DNA of 34,447 bases, taken from Candidatus Sumerlaeota bacterium. GTDB lineage: Bacteria > Sumerlaeota > Sumerlaeia > JAFGJS01. The stretch is from positions 1 through 34,447 of the forward strand of contig JAFGJS010000092.1 of the NCBI GenBank assembly GCA_016928995.1, in the 5' to 3' direction. Both the position numbers and the translations under genes were made by a program. This document shows positions 34,355 to 34,447 of the stretch, one piece after another; position 1 is the first letter of the stretch, and each line of letters starts with the position of its first letter. The notes beneath the pieces were generated by a model. That model made no database searches. It had not been told where the DNA came from and saw only the letters and a list, made by a program, of their open reading frames with translations.

Positions 34355-34447
34355 GTTGGAAATCCCGGATTCAACTTCCAAGTGCCCCCCCCACGGGGTG
34401 GTTGACAAAGCAGTGAGTTGAGGCATCCTCGCTCCTGCGATAATCAA

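Noticed and set aside
34373-34400. Run of eight C and CCCC/GGGG hairpin near the rarA start as a phase-variation switch
   Set aside because: The run is upstream of the likely start codon and in a housekeeping gene; contingency control is not expected and cannot be shown from one sequence.
32975-34405. 476-codon plus-strand open frame opposite rarA
   Set aside because: The minus strand carries unmistakable RarA motifs; the antisense frame is open only because of GC-biased codons.

Overview
The window reads as a piece of chromosome from an uncultured, free-living bacterium with moderately high GC (by eye about 57%). Housekeeping genes (dnaX, ybaB, recR, rarA, two tRNAs) sit among genes for large secreted proteins. 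Lysine is made by the LysW-carrier (alpha-aminoadipate) route, which among bacteria is best known from Thermus/Deinococcus and some candidate phyla. Several families here (four-repeat DUF5719-like protein, choice-of-anchor-D repeats, lysine-rich DksA) suggest a deep-branching lineage such as Sumerlaeota, Hydrogenedentota or a PVC/FCB relative. This placement is inference; no marker here settles it.

Layout. 1-1572: 3' part of a secreted-type repeat protein whose frame is broken by a TAA at 73-75. 1874-5160: dnaX, ybaB, a membrane-anchored L7/L12-C-terminal-domain-like protein, recR. 5161-6340: long AT-rich gap with one structured GC-rich island, a short open frame and a LacI-type operator-like dyad. 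6341-9787: secreted M6 metalloprotease. 9826-12549: lysine block, with promoter, short Lys-rich leader ORF, terminator with a competing antiterminator, homocitrate synthase, lysW (54 aa) and lysX. 12546-20384: two secreted glycosidases (GH35 and GH78 type), the first overlapping lysX by 4 nt. 20567-21616: lysY/argC. 21653-25775: GT-C-like membrane protein and, convergently, an 891-aa TPR protein. 26222-28000: soluble hybrid histidine kinase. 28069-31089: tRNA(CAU), a lipoprotein SGNH/CE12-like esterase, a histone-H1-like/DksA fusion and tRNA-Ala(CGC). 31365-34354: B12-binding radical SAM protein and, convergently, rarA.

How the genes fit together. hcs, lysW, lysX and lysY are four steps of one pathway; the kinase (lysZ), aminotransferase (lysJ), hydrolase (lysK) and homoaconitase genes are not in the window. 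The GH35, GH78 and CE12-like enzymes together point to use of rhamnogalacturonan-I/pectin-type polysaccharide. The M6 protease and the GH78 protein share a C-terminal tail (Pro-rich, then [HR]WLLY at the very end) and a TGTAAACG dyad upstream, suggesting common export/anchoring and common control.

The most interesting candidates are the lysine attenuator ahead of homocitrate synthase, the WLLY tail as a possible undescribed sorting signal, and the H1-tail/DksA fusion.
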